Assembly (NCBI GenBank): GCA_947629535.1
Contig: CANREC010000005.1
Span: 1-47,035, forward strand
DNA: 47,035 nt
From: an uncultured Clostridia bacterium
GTDB taxonomy: Bacteria; Bacillota; Clostridia; Christensenellales; Borkfalkiaceae
Reading direction: 5' to 3'
How positions within the stretch are numbered: the stretch's first letter is position 1; each line of letters begins with the position of its first letter. The position numbers were made by a program, and so were the translations under genes. The notes beneath the pieces were generated by a model. The model did not search any database. It was not told where the DNA came from and saw only the letters and a list, made by a program, of their open reading frames with translations. Shown piece by piece: positions 7,882 to 17,222 of this stretch.

Positions 7882-9789
7882 TCAGAAAATCACCTTGTTT
7901 TCATCCTCTTCGACAACGAGGGCGATGAAATCATCCTTTGTCATGGAGCCGATGTCGCCCGCGCCGCGCTTACGGACGGAAACGCTGCCGCTCTCCATCT
8001 CCTTGTCGCCGATGATGAGTTTATAGGGCACTTTTTCGTTTTCGGCGTCGAGGATCTTTCTGCCGATCTTCTCCTTGCGGAGATCTGCCTCGGCGCGGAG
8101 ACCCACCTTCTCCATCTCCTCGACGAGCGAGACGGCATAGTCGGCGGCGCGGTCGGTAATGGGAAGCACTTTGACCTGCACGGGAGAGAGCCAGACGGGG
8201 AATTTGCCCGCGTAATGCTCGATGAGAATGCCGATGAAACGCTCGATAGAGCCGAAAATAACGCGGTGGATCATGATGGGACGATGTTTTTCGCCATCCT
8301 CGCCCGTATATTCGAGGTCAAACCGCTGCGGCATCTGGAAATCGAGCTGAATGGTGCCGCACTGCCAAGTTCTGCCGATGCAATCTTCGAGGTGGAAGTC
8401 GATCTTGGGGCCGTAGAAGGCGCCGTCGCCCTCGTTGACGATGTAGGGAAGTTTGAGCTCTTCGAGGGCCTTTTTGAGGGCGTTTGTGGCGTTTTCCCAA
8501 TCCTCGTCGCTGCCCATGCTGTCCTCGGGGCGGGTAGAGAGTTCCACATAATATTTGAAACCGAAGAGAGAATATACCTCGTCGATAAGGCGGACGACGC
8601 CCTTGATCTCGGCGGTGATCTGCTCAGGCAGCATGAAGATGTGGGCATCATCCTGCGTAAAACAGCGGACACGCATGAGACCATGCAACTGGCCGCTCTT
8701 CTCGTGGCGGTGCACGAGGCCGAGTTCACCCATGCGGATGGGAAGATCCTTATAGCTGTGCGGGGCAAGTTTGTAGACGAGCATGCCGCCGGGGCAGTTC
8801 ATGGGTTTTACGGCATAGTCCTCACCGTCGATCTTGGTCGTGTACATGTTGTCCTTGTAGTGATCCCAATGCCCCGAATTCTCCCAGAGCGAACGGGTCA
8901 TGATCATGGGCGTCTGCACTTCCACATACCCCTCGCGGCGATGGAGCTGTCTCCAATAATCAATGAGTTTGTTCTTCAGGATCATGCCATTGGGCAGGAA
9001 AAACGGGAAACCCTTCCCTTCGGGAAGGAGAGCGAAAAGCTTAAGCTCGCGGCCGAGCTTGATGTGGTCGCGCTTTTTGGCCTCCTCGAGCCGTCTGAAA
9101 TACTCCTCCATCTCCTCCTTCTTGGCAAAGGCGGTGCCGTAGATGCGCGTGAGCATCTTCTTCTTTTCATCCCCTCTCCAATAGGCGCCGGCGATGGAGA
9201 CGAGCTTGAAGGCCTTGATCTTCCCCGTAGAGGGAAGGTGCGGCCCGCGGCAGAGGTCGACAAACGTGCCCTGTTTATAGAAGGAGATCTCGGCGTCCGC
9301 AGGAAGATCCTTGATGAGTTCCACTTTGTACGTCTCGTGATAGCGTTTCATGAAAGCGATCGCCTCGTCACGGGGCAGGGTGAAACGTTCGATGGGAAGA
9401 TTGCTCTTGATGATGGCCTTCATCTCGGCCTCGATCTTCTCAAAATCCTCCATCGAGATGGGCGTCTTAAAATCGACGTCATAGTAGAATCCGTTCTCAA
9501 TGGTGGGCCCGATGGCGAGTTTGCAGGTGGGATAAATGGTCTTGAGCGCCTGTGCGAGGACGTGCGAGCAGGTATGGCGGTAGACATCGAGCCCTTCTGC
9601 ATCCTTCAGCGTGACGAGCTCGAGCGCGTCCCCCTCGCACAGCTTGCAGGAAAGGTCCTTCAGCGCCCCGTTCACTTTAGCGGCGACAGCGTTCCTTGCG
9701 AGCCCCTCGGAAATTTTCAGGGCGGCGTCATAGGCTGTGGCGCCGTCATCCACTTGGAGAAGATCTCCGTTTTTGAGCGAAATATTCAT
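7882..9789 (-). CDS. thrS: Threonyl-tRNA synthetase
   Basis: Charges tRNA-Thr. The 635-residue protein has the full bacterial layout: an N-terminal TGS domain (about residues 1-60), the editing domain with HTCSHVLAQAL, a class II catalytic core and a C-terminal anticodon-binding domain (from LSPVQVKVLPITDRA). Core landmarks are MNCPGGM with a zinc-ligand cysteine, the motif-2 region RMGELGLVHRHEKSGQLHG, and MIHRVIFGSIERFIGILIEHY near motif 3. The start ATG (9787-9789) follows GGAGAAAAACC. It has its own promoter at the end of the upstream YtxC-like gene, and a T-box leader with a terminator, so it should be induced when tRNA-Thr is uncharged. The ytxC-thrS-infC order recalls Bacillus. Confidence 0.97.
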   Translation of the reverse strand: MNISLKNGDLLQVDDGATAYDAALKISEGLARNAVAAKVNGALKDLSCKLCEGDALELVTLKDAEGLDVYRHTCSHVLAQALKTIYPTCKLAIGPTIENGFYYDVDFKTPISMEDFEKIEAEMKAIIKSNLPIERFTLPRDEAIAFMKRYHETYKVELIKDLPADAEISFYKQGTFVDLCRGPHLPSTGKIKAFKLVSIAGAYWRGDEKKKMLTRIYGTAFAKKEEMEEYFRRLEEAKKRDHIKLGRELKLFALLPEGKGFPFFLPNGMILKNKLIDYWRQLHRREGYVEVQTPMIMTRSLWENSGHWDHYKDNMYTTKIDGEDYAVKPMNCPGGMLVYKLAPHSYKDLPIRMGELGLVHRHEKSGQLHGLMRVRCFTQDDAHIFMLPEQITAEIKGVVRLIDEVYSLFGFKYYVELSTRPEDSMGSDEDWENATNALKKALEELKLPYIVNEGDGAFYGPKIDFHLEDCIGRTWQCGTIQLDFQMPQRFDLEYTGEDGEKHRPIMIHRVIFGSIERFIGILIEHYAGKFPVWLSPVQVKVLPITDRAADYAVSLVEEMEKVGLRAEADLRKEKIGRKILDAENEKVPYKLIIGDKEMESGSVSVRKRGAGDIGSMTKDDFIALVVEEDENKVIF

Positions 9790-9802
9790 GGTTTTTCTCC
9801 TT

Positions 9803-9821
9803 TTATGTCTGACATAGTACT
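9803..9821. repeat. Palindromic element, copy A
   Basis: Contains TATGTC-T-GACATA and is identical over 19 nt to copy C at 33456-33474; copy B is at 13448-13476. It lies between the T-box terminator and thrS. Confidence 0.6.
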
Positions 9822-9840
9822 TCGCATATCGCGAAAAAAT

Positions 9841-10053
9841 AAAAATTCGTCCTTAAAATCCCCCTTCTCGGGTTCATTTAAGGACGCAAATTCCCATTTG
9901 CGCGGTTCCACCTTAATTGCTCTTGTCGAGAGCCGCTTTCATGTTGTCTGTTTGTAAAATAAAGCGGTTTCGCCTTCCGAAAACCTTTGCGGGCCTTTCA
10001 GCCGTGTGCCCGCTCTCTGAAAAAGACCTTCGGCGCTACTTGTCTTTAAGTGT
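9841..10053 (-). promoter_or_regulatory. T-box riboswitch of thrS
   Basis: The conserved T-box sequence GGTGGAACCGCG is present on the minus strand (complement of 9901-9912). The terminator stem has 10-nt arms at 9848-9857 and 9877-9886, followed by U residues (complement of 9841-9845). In the Stem I region, AGTA (complement of 10037-10040) and GAA (complement of 9969-9971) fit the specifier-loop E-motif. The triplet right after GAA is ACC (complement of 9966-9968), a threonine codon, flanked by a helix AAAG/CTTT. Uncharged tRNA-Thr should pair with it and favour antitermination. Confidence 0.92.
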
Positions 10054-10058
10054 TTCCT

Positions 10059-10087
10059 ATTGTATAAGGATTTTCCGTATTTGTCAA
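10059..10087 (-). promoter_or_regulatory. SigA-type promoter of thrS
   Basis: Minus strand TTGACA (10082-10087), 17-nt spacer, TACAAT (10059-10064). The -35 box overlaps the stop codon of the YtxC-like gene. Confidence 0.85.
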
Positions 10088-10824
10088 GAAAATATCGCCC
10101 TCTCGGCATAAAATTTTTGCAAAAAATCACTTACTTCGTCTCCCACGTCTCCGAGGCAGTATACGAACCCTGCGTCGGAGAGCATGATCTCCGTTTCCGT
10201 GTCCTCGCGGCCGAACAGGCAGCTGCGCTTCAGCGGCTTGAAATTCTCGCCGAACACCGTCTTTCCCTGCAGATAGATCTTGTTCTTGCTCTCCCCCACG
10301 AGGAAGTCGCAGAACTGCTTGAGGTCGCCCTCGGAAAAACCCGCGGGAACGTACTCGGCGATGTGCTGCCATTTCTCCTTCAGGGGGCCGAGGCGAAAGG
10401 CGTACAGGCCGTCGATGTTGTATTCGGGCCCTTCGCCCACTTTTCTGAGGATGTATCCCTTATCGCCCTCATAGTCGGCGGCGATCAGCGCGGCGCAGAG
10501 CAGATTTTTGTCGTGCGACGAGAGCGCGACGTTGAGCTTTCCCAAGAGATAGCGGTATTTATATCCGATACCGAGGATCTCGGTAAGGGTTTCCCTAACG
10601 GCATCGCCGAGTTCCCCGTCCGTGTCCTCGGCGCGGATGCGGACGGCGGAGCGTTCCCCCAAGATGAGTTCCTCGCTCCCCCCGATGCGGGCAAGGATCC
10701 CCGACAGGGCGTTGTATAGATAGGTGATGTAGAGGCTGTTTGCGCCCGTATCGGAAACCGTGATCTCTTCCACGTCATTATTGTATGCGTCTTTTCGTGA
10801 TTTATTTATGTTTCTTGTGCCCAT
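10084..10824 (-). CDS. YtxC-like protein
   Basis: A 246-residue protein of uncertain role. The middle segment NIDGLYAFRLGPLKEKW and the following helix up to FCDFLVGES resemble the sporulation-associated YtxC family, and ytxC is the neighbour of thrS in Bacillus, the same position as here. No signal peptide, membrane span or catalytic motif is visible. The start is unclear. The ATG at 10824 has only a weak GAGG upstream, whereas a strong AAGGAAGGAG (10859-10868) lies further upstream, ideally spaced for an in-frame ATT codon at 10849-10851. A TTG at 10897-10899 would give 271 residues. The family call rests on a short similarity plus gene order. Confidence 0.55.
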   Translation of the reverse strand: MGTRNINKSRKDAYNNDVEEITVSDTGANSLYITYLYNALSGILARIGGSEELILGERSAVRIRAEDTDGELGDAVRETLTEILGIGYKYRYLLGKLNVALSSHDKNLLCAALIAADYEGDKGYILRKVGEGPEYNIDGLYAFRLGPLKEKWQHIAEYVPAGFSEGDLKQFCDFLVGESKNKIYLQGKTVFGENFKPLKRSCLFGREDTETEIMLSDAGFVYCLGDVGDEVSDFLQKFYAERAIFS

Positions 10825-10903
10825 TCTTTGCCTCGGAACAGGCGGAAAAATGTGGGATCTCCTTCCTTTTCGGCCAAAAAAGTCCCAAAAAGGCCTCAAG
10901 AAC

Positions 10904-10932
10904 TTGACTTTTTCCCCGCTACAATATAAAAT
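10904..10932 (+). promoter_or_regulatory. SigA-type promoter of leuS
   Basis: TTGACT (10904-10909), 17-nt spacer, TAAAAT (10927-10932). The -35 box lies in one arm of an inverted repeat (AAAAAGTC 10877-10884, GACTTTTT 10906-10913). No T-box is present in the short leader. Confidence 0.8.
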
Positions 10933-10959
10933 GTTATAGATCGTAAGGAGTATCTATCA

Positions 10960-13395
10960 ATGGACATCAAAAAAATCGAAAAGAAATGGCAGGAGAAATG
11001 GGAAAAGGACAAGCTCAACCGATTCGATCCGTCGGACACGGAGCGCAAGAAGTTATACGTCCTTGAAATGTTCTCCTATCCCTCGGGCGCCAAGCTTCAC
11101 ATCGGGCACTGGTACAATTATGGGCCCACGGATTCCTATGCACGTTTCAAGCGCATGCAGGGCTACAATGTGTTCCAGCCGATGGGATTTGACGCATTTG
11201 GGCTTCCCGCCGAAAATTATGCTATCAAGACGGGCATCCACCCCATGGATTCCACCCTCAAGAACATCGAGACGATGGAGGGCCAGCTCAGGGCTATGGG
11301 CGCCATGTTTGACTGGTCGGCAGAAGTCAAGACATGTACCGAAGAATACTATCAATGGACGCAGTGGATGTTCCTTCAGCTCTATAAAAAGGGTCTTGCA
11401 TACAGGAAAGAGGCGCCCGTCAACTGGTGCCCTTCCTGCAATACCGTCCTCGCGAACGAACAGGTCGTCGACGGCAAGTGCGAACGCTGCGATACCCCCG
11501 TCGTCCGCAGAAATCTCACCCAATGGTTCTTCAAGATCACCGATTATGCCGAAGAGCTCCTCTCCGGGCTCGATACGCTCGATTGGCCAGAAAAGACAAA
11601 GAGCATGCAACGGAACTGGATCGGAAAGTCCACGGGCTGCGAGATCGAGTTCGAATGCGACGGCGGCGAGAAATTCAAGGTCTACACGACCCGCTGTGAC
11701 ACCGTCTATGGCGTGACGTATGTCGTCCTCGCGCCCGAACATCCCCTTGCCCGCAAGCTCACGACGCCCGAACAGCGGGACGCCGTCGAGGCATACATTG
11801 ACTACGCCTCACGCTCCAACGAGATCGAACGGCTCTCTTCCACACGCGAAAAGACGGGCGTCTTTACGGGCTCCTACTGCACCAACCCCGTCACAGGGAA
11901 GAAAGTGCCCATATATCTCGCCGATTACGTCCTCTATTCCTACGGTACGGGCGCTGTCATGGCCGTCCCCGCCCACGATGAACGGGACTTTGCCTTTGCG
12001 ACGAAATACGGCCTTCCCATCGTCAAAGTCATCGAAAACAGGAACGGAGAGACCGTTCTGCCCTTCACCGAGGACGGGATCGTCTCCTGCGGTTCCCCCT
12101 TCGACGGGCTCGCTGGCGAGGAGGCGCGCGGGAAGATCGCCGATCACATCGCCGCGCTCGGCAAGGGCGGGAAAAAGGTCAACTACCGTCTGCGCGACTG
12201 GCTCGTCTCACGCCAGCGCTACTGGGGAGCGCCCATCCCCGTCATCCATTGCGAAAAGTGCGGTGCGGTGCCCGTTCCCGAAAAGGATCTGCCCGTAAAG
12301 CTGCCCTATGACGTAGAATTCCGTCCCGACGGCAAATCCCCGCTCGCCAAGTGCGATAAATTCATGAATACGGTCTGTCCGAAGTGCGGCAGTCCTGCCA
12401 AGCGCGATCCCGACACATTGGACACGTTCGTCTGCTCGAGCTGGTACTATCTCCGCTATGCGGACGCCCACAACGGCAATGCCCCCTTCGACCGCGAAAA
12501 GGTGGATAAGCTCCTGCCCGTGGACGTATATGTCGGAGGCGCGGAGCACTCCTGCATGCACCTTCTGTATGCGCGTTTCTTCACAAAGGCGCTCCGAGAT
12601 ATGGGATATCTCGACTTTGACGAACCCTTCAAGCGGCTCGTGCATCAGGGCGTCATCTTGGGCCCCGACGGGAACAGGATGTCGAAATCGCACGGCAACG
12701 TCGTCTCTCCCGACGAATATGTCAAGGAATACGGCTCGGACGCCTTCCGCCTCTACCTCATGTTCGGTTTTTCGTATACAGAGGGCGGTCCGTGGAGCGA
12801 TGACGGCATCAAGGCGATCGCGAGATTCATGGACCGCGTCGAAAAACTCGTCAACAAGGCCGCTGCGCTCGGGGATCTGACAAAGAAAACTCCCTCGGAG
12901 GAGGAAAAGGCGCTCAATTATGCCCGCAACTTCGGCATTTTGCACGTCTCCGAGGACATGGAGGCCTTCTCCTTCAACACCGCTGTCGCGCGGCTCATGG
13001 AATTCACAAACGCCCTCTACAAATACGACGGCCTATCGGGCGAAAAAGATCTGAAACTCTTCCACGACTGTGTGAAGGACCTCGTCCTTCTCCTCGCCCC
13101 CTCTGCGCCCCACTTCTGCGAGGAATGCTGGGAACGCCTCGGCGGCAAGGGCTCCGTCTTTGAACAGCCCTTCCCCAAGGCCGATCACGCAGCGCTTGTT
13201 CTTGACGAGAAGGAATATGCCGTTCAGGTCAACAGCAAGATCGTTTGCCGCGTGAAGATCCCCACTTCCTATTCCGAAAAGGAGATCGAAGAATATGTCG
13301 GGAAACTCCCCGAGATCGCCGAAAGGATCGCAGGAAAGACGGTGAGAAAGTGTATCGTCGTCCTCGGACGGCTCGTCAACCTCATCGTCGGCTGA
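10960..13395 (+). CDS. leuS: Leucyl-tRNA synthetase
   Basis: Charges tRNA-Leu and edits misacylated products. At 811 residues it is the normal bacterial length. The class I signatures are HIGH at 47-50 ([12 protein letters not shown]) and MSKS at 574-577 ([10 protein letters not shown]). Between them lie a zinc-binding stretch (CPSC...CERC), the CP1 editing domain with [16 protein letters not shown], and [18 protein letters not shown] second Cys cluster (CEKC...CPKC) sits in the leucine-specific region before [12 protein letters not shown]. The ribosome site TAAGGAG is 11-12 nt before the ATG. It is a single-gene unit ending in a good terminator. Confidence 0.98.
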   Translation: MDIKKIEKKWQEKWEKDKLNRFDPSDTERKKLYVLEMFSYPSGAKLHIGHWYNYGPTDSYARFKRMQGYNVFQPMGFDAFGLPAENYAIKTGIHPMDSTLKNIETMEGQLRAMGAMFDWSAEVKTCTEEYYQWTQWMFLQLYKKGLAYRKEAPVNWCPSCNTVLANEQVVDGKCERCDTPVVRRNLTQWFFKITDYAEELLSGLDTLDWPEKTKSMQRNWIGKSTGCEIEFECDGGEKFKVYTTRCDTVYGVTYVVLAPEHPLARKLTTPEQRDAVEAYIDYASRSNEIERLSSTREKTGVFTGSYCTNPVTGKKVPIYLADYVLYSYGTGAVMAVPAHDERDFAFATKYGLPIVKVIENRNGETVLPFTEDGIVSCGSPFDGLAGEEARGKIADHIAALGKGGKKVNYRLRDWLVSRQRYWGAPIPVIHCEKCGAVPVPEKDLPVKLPYDVEFRPDGKSPLAKCDKFMNTVCPKCGSPAKRDPDTLDTFVCSSWYYLRYADAHNGNAPFDREKVDKLLPVDVYVGGAEHSCMHLLYARFFTKALRDMGYLDFDEPFKRLVHQGVILGPDGNRMSKSHGNVVSPDEYVKEYGSDAFRLYLMFGFSYTEGGPWSDDGIKAIARFMDRVEKLVNKAAALGDLTKKTPSEEEKALNYARNFGILHVSEDMEAFSFNTAVARLMEFTNALYKYDGLSGEKDLKLFHDCVKDLVLLLAPSAPHFCEECWERLGGKGSVFEQPFPKADHAALVLDEKEYAVQVNSKIVCRVKIPTSYSEKEIEEYVGKLPEIAERIAGKTVRKCIVVLGRLVNLIVG

Positions 13396-13409
13396 AACGC
13401 ACAAATATC

Positions 13410-13440
13410 AAAAATCCGCCGTTATCTCGGCGGATTTTTG
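13410..13440. terminator. Bidirectional terminator between leuS and the ATP-grasp gene
   Basis: AAAATCCGCC (13411-13420) pairs with GGCGGATTTT (13429-13438) around an 8-nt loop, with T residues at the right and A residues at the left, so it works for both converging genes. Confidence 0.88.
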
Positions 13441-13447
13441 ATGTTAT

Positions 13448-13476
13448 CATAGTATTATGTCACGCATAGTATCATG
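13448..13476. repeat. Palindromic element, copy B
   Basis: Two 12-nt units, CATAGTATTATG and CATAGTATCATG, 5 nt apart, followed by six T. They can fold into an imperfect hairpin and may act as a second leuS terminator. Related to copies A (9803) and C (33449). Confidence 0.6.
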
Positions 13477-13481
13477 TTTTT

Positions 13482-14345
13482 TCAGTTTTTTGTGATTTCT
13501 GACAACATATATTGGGCATATTCGCCTGCGATATTGACACCCGTGACGCGCTCGGCCTCCCCGAAAAAGGCATTGGAATTGACCTCGCAGACAAGGAATC
13601 CCTTCTCCCCGAAGAGGAGATCGATGCCGCAGTAGTCAAGGCGCAAGGCGGCACAGACCTTTTCGCAGAGCTTTCTTCCCGCCTCGTCCAATTCATACGG
13701 TTCCCCTTTCCCGCCGAGGCCGATGTTGGAGCGGAAGTCCGTCTCGGACGTTCTGAGCATGGAGACAATGGCCTTGCCGCCGATGCAGATGACGCGGACG
13801 TCCCTTCCCGCGCTCTTTGCGATAAATTCCTGATAAAGATGCGGACGGAGTTTGAGCTTTTCTGAGATTGCTTCAAGCTCCCCCTCATCCTTGATGAGAT
13901 AGACCTGCTGCCCGAAGGAGCCGAAACATTCCTTGACGACGAGCGGAAATCCAAAATCAAGCGGGATCTTTCCGACCGTCGCCCCCTCTTTGTAGCAGAG
14001 CGGCGCGGCGGCCGTTCTCGGCATCGGGATCCCGCGTTCGCTGAGGGCGATGTGCGTGAGCATCTTGTCGTCGCACAGTTCAACGGCCTCGGCGCGGTTG
14101 AAGAGGCGCATGCCGTGTTTTTCGAGCATGCGGGGCGTATACTTGTCCTTGTCGAGGTAGACGCAAAAATCGTACGTCTTGGAAAGCGTCTCGGCGATAT
14201 TTTCCCCGCCTATTTCCGCCTTCCGAACGTTCACGGCCACATCGCAGGCAACGCCGAGCTCCGCAAGTTCCTCGCGAAGCCTCTCCGACTGATAAAATTC
14301 CGACTTTTTCTCAAGGTACGGATTGATGAGAATGACAGCTTTCAT
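13482..14345 (-). CDS. ATP-grasp ligase, RimK-like
   Basis: A 287-residue ATP-grasp protein. The family joins a carboxylate to an amine or thiol through an acyl-phosphate. Visible pieces are a Rossmann-like start MKAVILINPY, the ATP-binding strand FPLVVKECFGSFGQQVYLI with its lysine and glycine loop, LYQEFI, GRDVRVICIGGKAIVSMLR, and the metal-binding end FLVCEVNSNAFFG (the E-x-N pair). It most resembles RimK-type alpha-L-amino-acid ligases; the substrate cannot be assigned. A second start at 14363 adds six residues and has AAGGAA upstream; 14345 is preferred because it begins directly at the first beta strand. It lies 39 nt after hom, behind a hairpin. Confidence 0.85.
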   Translation of the reverse strand: MKAVILINPYLEKKSEFYQSERLREELAELGVACDVAVNVRKAEIGGENIAETLSKTYDFCVYLDKDKYTPRMLEKHGMRLFNRAEAVELCDDKMLTHIALSERGIPMPRTAAAPLCYKEGATVGKIPLDFGFPLVVKECFGSFGQQVYLIKDEGELEAISEKLKLRPHLYQEFIAKSAGRDVRVICIGGKAIVSMLRTSETDFRSNIGLGGKGEPYELDEAGRKLCEKVCAALRLDYCGIDLLFGEKGFLVCEVNSNAFFGEAERVTGVNIAGEYAQYMLSEITKN

Positions 14346-14349
14346 ACAA

Positions 14350-14373
14350 AACAAGGGGCGCATCTGCGCCCCG
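14350..14373 (-). terminator. Hairpin after hom
   Basis: GGGGCGC (14355-14361) and GCGCCCC (14366-14372) around a 4-nt loop. On the minus strand it is followed by TTGTTTTG, a weak U-tract. It overlaps the start region of the ATP-grasp gene, so part of the hom transcript may stop here. Confidence 0.55.
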
Positions 14374-14384
14374 TTCCTTTTTCT

Positions 14385-15662
14385 TTAAGACATGACCCTT
14401 ATGACGGATCCGACCTTTGCGATGCCCGAGGCATTGATGCGGGCGACCGCATTCTTCACGGCTGCCTCATGGGTCGTATGGGTGACGAGCACGACCGTCG
14501 CACTTTCGGCGTCACACGATTTTTGCAGAAGTTCCACGATGGAGATATTGTTCTTTGCGAACAGGGCCGTGAGTTTCGCGAGTGCGCCCGCGCGGTCGGT
14601 GACGGTGAGGCGGAGATAGTAAGCGCTCTCGAAATCGGTGACGAACTTGACGTCTTTGTCTGCCGTCGCATTGTTTTTGAAGGTCGAATATCTGTTCCCT
14701 TCATGGGTCGCCGCATAGATGATGTCCGAAACAACGGCGCTGCCCGTGGGGAGTTCCCCCGCGCCCTTGCCGTAGAGCATGACGTCGCCCACGGAATCAC
14801 CCGTGAGGAATACGGCATTGTAACTGCCGTCGACAGAGGCGAGCGGATGAGAATTTTTGACAAAGGCGGGATGGACGCGGACCTCGATACCGTGCGGGCT
14901 CTCCTTGCCGACGGCGAGAAGTTTCATGGTATAGCCGAGGTCTTTTCCGTTTTCGATATCCTCGCGGGAGAGGTTAGAGATGCCCTCGCGGAACACCTTG
15001 GAGAACGGGATCTTCGTGTGGAAAGCGAGCGAGGCGAGGATGGAGAGCTTATACGACGCATCGAAACCGTCCACGTCGGCGGAAGGGTCGGCCTCGGCAT
15101 AGCCGAGCTTTTTGGCCTCTGCAAGCGCGTCGCCATAGCTCATGCCCTCCTTTGACATCTTGGTGAGGATATAATTCGTCGTTCCGTTGATGATGCCCTG
15201 TATCGAGGCGATCTTATTGGCCTGTACGCCGTCCAACAGCGTTCTGACGATGGGAACGCCGCCGACGCAGCTTGCCTCGAAATACAGCCCCGCATTCATC
15301 CGCTTTGCGACGCGTTCGAGCTCGTGAGAGTATTTGCAGAAGAGTTCCTTGTTGGAAGTGACGACGCTCTTCCCTGCATTGAGAGCGTCCAGAACGTACC
15401 CTTTGGCCTCCGCAATGCCGCCGAGGCATTCCACGACGATGTTGACATCGGGGTTGGAGACGACTTCAAACACGTTTGAGGCGACGTTCTCCCTTTTGAT
15501 GCCGAGCGCTTCGATGCGGGCGGCATCCCTTTCGAGGACCGTGATGACTTCAATGTCGACGTTCTGCGTGTTTTGGTAGAACTGTCTGTGCTCCGTCAGG
15601 ATCTTATAGGCACCTCCTCCTACAACGCCCAAACCGAGGATCGCTACTCCGACCTTTTTCAT
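14385..15662 (-). CDS. hom: Homoserine dehydrogenase with ACT domain
   Basis: Reduces aspartate semialdehyde to homoserine, the branch towards threonine and methionine. The 425-residue protein has three parts: an N-terminal NAD(P)-binding domain starting VGVAILGLGVVGGGAY; the catalytic domain with GIINGTTNYILTKM and PSADVDGFDASYKLSILASLAF; and a C-terminal ACT domain (about residues 350-425, RLTVTDRAGALAKLTALF) that usually binds the feedback effector threonine. It overlaps coaX by four bases and has a strong ribosome site (GGAGGAAGGGAA). Association with a pantothenate kinase and a transporter is probably a transcription-unit convenience. Confidence 0.96.
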   Translation of the reverse strand: MKKVGVAILGLGVVGGGAYKILTEHRQFYQNTQNVDIEVITVLERDAARIEALGIKRENVASNVFEVVSNPDVNIVVECLGGIAEAKGYVLDALNAGKSVVTSNKELFCKYSHELERVAKRMNAGLYFEASCVGGVPIVRTLLDGVQANKIASIQGIINGTTNYILTKMSKEGMSYGDALAEAKKLGYAEADPSADVDGFDASYKLSILASLAFHTKIPFSKVFREGISNLSREDIENGKDLGYTMKLLAVGKESPHGIEVRVHPAFVKNSHPLASVDGSYNAVFLTGDSVGDVMLYGKGAGELPTGSAVVSDIIYAATHEGNRYSTFKNNATADKDVKFVTDFESAYYLRLTVTDRAGALAKLTALFAKNNISIVELLQKSCDAESATVVLVTHTTHEAAVKNAVARINASGIAKVGSVIRVMS

Positions 15663-16438
15663 TTCCCTTCCTCCGAATTCATATCGTATAAATATTTTAA
15701 TCCGTTGAGTGTGAGCATCTTGTCGATGACATCGATGCTCTTTGTCTCCTTGGCGATCACTTCGGAAAATCCCCCCGTTGCGACCGTCAAAGGCTTTTCG
15801 CCGAGCTCCCGCCCGATCTTTTTGATGATAAATTCCACGAGGCCCGCAAAGCCGAACACGATGCCCGCCTGCATGTTGGTGACGGTATTCGTCGCGATGA
15901 CGCTCCTGGGCGCCTCGATCTCCACGCGGGGCAGCTTTGCCGTGCCCGAGACGAGGCTGTCGAGAGACCCTTTGATCCCGGGGGCGATGACGCCGCCGAT
16001 GAATTCCCCATCCTTTAAGACGTTGAACGTAGTCGCCGTGCCGAAGTCCACGATGACGATCGGCCGCTCCGCCCCATACTTTTTGAGTGCGGAGACGTTG
16101 TTGACGATACGGTCGGCCCCGACTTCCCGCGCATTGTCCGCCCGCATTTTGAGGCCCGTCTTGAGGCCCGGGGCGATCTGCTTTGGCGTGATCCCGAAGT
16201 ACATGCCGAGCATGTGCGCGATCGTATAGTCGAGCGACGGCACGACGGAAGAGAAGATCCCGCCCGTGATGGCTTCCTTCTCCACATTGTTGATATGGAG
16301 CATGGTGATGAGCTGAACGCCATACTCGTCGGACGTCTTTTTGAGGTCAGTCGCGACGCGGAAGGTAAAGCGAGGCTCGTCCCCGTCAAATACGGCATAT
16401 TTTATGTTGGAATTGCCGATGTCTATGCAGATGATCAA
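15659..16438 (-). CDS. coaX: Type III pantothenate kinase
   Basis: Phosphorylates pantothenate, the first step of coenzyme A synthesis. The 259-residue protein has the acetate-kinase fold signatures of CoaX: DIGNSNIKYAVFDG (catalytic D6), RADNAREVGADRIVNN and VIVDFGTATTFNVL. Type III enzymes are not inhibited by CoA and need a monovalent cation. The start is a TTG (16436-16438) overlapping the stop of the upstream ECF gene (TTGA), with GGAG 8 nt before it; no better-placed ATG exists. Overlap with a vitamin-type transporter component suggests uptake and phosphorylation of the same substrate. Confidence 0.95.
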   Translation of the reverse strand: MIICIDIGNSNIKYAVFDGDEPRFTFRVATDLKKTSDEYGVQLITMLHINNVEKEAITGGIFSSVVPSLDYTIAHMLGMYFGITPKQIAPGLKTGLKMRADNAREVGADRIVNNVSALKKYGAERPIVIVDFGTATTFNVLKDGEFIGGVIAPGIKGSLDSLVSGTAKLPRVEIEAPRSVIATNTVTNMQAGIVFGFAGLVEFIIKKIGRELGEKPLTVATGGFSEVIAKETKSIDVIDKMLTLNGLKYLYDMNSEEGK

Positions 16439-17109
16439 GATATTTTCTCCGTTTGGGGTGAAGTCTGTGCCGCTGTGTCGGGTCCTTCATAAACAGCATC
16501 ACTTAAATGTCTGCCTTTCTTTTTGAGCACGACTTCTGTAACACGATAAATGGAAGGTGCAGCGACTGCGGTAGAAACAAATTCTATCGAGAAATTGATA
16601 GCGGCACAAGTTACAATGATAAAATACATCACAGATTGGCCGTTTCCTGCAGCAAGTCCGGAAAAGAAACCCCACATTGTCATGGCCCCAAGGATAAAAA
16701 TCCCTGTATTCATGATTGGCGCAGAAAGAGAAGCAACGACCAACGCAACATAACGGTTCTTTTTTGCAATCAATTTGTAGAGCAATCCGGGAATGACGCC
16801 CGCCGCAATCCCCTTCAATAAACAGGTCAGAACTGTAAGCCAAGGCTCATTGGTGAGTAGGAGTGATGTAAAGCTGTCCAAGCCCGTAACGCCAAAAATG
16901 ATAACGATGATCCCAAACAAAAATCCAAGAACACCGCCGGCAAGCGGACCGATAATCACGGCGCCGAGCACGATCGGAATGAGCACAAAGCTCAAACTTG
17001 TCGGCAAAAACATGCCTGTCACCAAAGCAACTGATTGCAAGATGACAACGAGAGCCATCAGAACACCCATAAGAGCGATGTTCCGCGCGGAAAATAACCG
17101 CTTTTTCAT
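16435..17109 (-). CDS. ECF transporter substrate-binding (S) component, probably for pantothenate
   Basis: A 224-residue integral membrane protein with about six hydrophobic helices. It starts MKKRLFSARNIALMGVLMAL, the arginine/alanine-rich first helix that contacts the ECF coupling protein, and later has GPLAGGVLGFLFGI. S components bind a vitamin and work with a shared EcfA-EcfA'-EcfT module, not found here. The four-base overlap with pantothenate kinase points to pantothenate (a PanT-like role); this is inference from context. The gene and its leader are clearly more AT-rich than their neighbours, a possible sign of recent acquisition or relaxed constraint. The C-terminal tail (about residues 198-224) is polar. 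Confidence 0.85.
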   Translation of the reverse strand: MKKRLFSARNIALMGVLMALVVILQSVALVTGMFLPTSLSFVLIPIVLGAVIIGPLAGGVLGFLFGIIVIIFGVTGLDSFTSLLLTNEPWLTVLTCLLKGIAAGVIPGLLYKLIAKKNRYVALVVASLSAPIMNTGIFILGAMTMWGFFSGLAAGNGQSVMYFIIVTCAAINFSIEFVSTAVAAPSIYRVTEVVLKKKGRHLSDAVYEGPDTAAQTSPQTEKIS

Positions 17110-17216
17110 AAATTACCTCCATCGGATTTCTTTCAAGAATATCCGTAGAAAAAAATGTATTTGCGTTTCCTGAGACGATACGGCCCGAACGGTGACGTTC
17201 GCCAAAGAGCACGCAT
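17110..17216 (-). other. Structured leader of the ECF-coaX-hom operon
   Basis: About 107 nt of 5' UTR. On the minus strand TGCGT...ACGCA can close an outer stem around an inner hairpin CGAACG-TCAC-CGTTCG. I do not recognise a riboswitch class and see no terminator before the ribosome site GGAGGTAATTT. Confidence 0.4.
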
Positions 17217-17222
17217 AATTTT

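Noticed and set aside
7756-9957. Long rightward open frame opposite thrS (and similar ones opposite ntpA, clpB and asnS)
   Set aside because: Antisense shadows created by GC-rich codon use; no ribosome site, no family motifs, and the other strand is a secure gene.
17165-17205. CTGAGA followed by CCCGAAC on the plus strand, recalling a TPP riboswitch
   Set aside because: The rest of the TPP core is missing, the pairing helices do not form, and it lies opposite the leader of the leftward operon.
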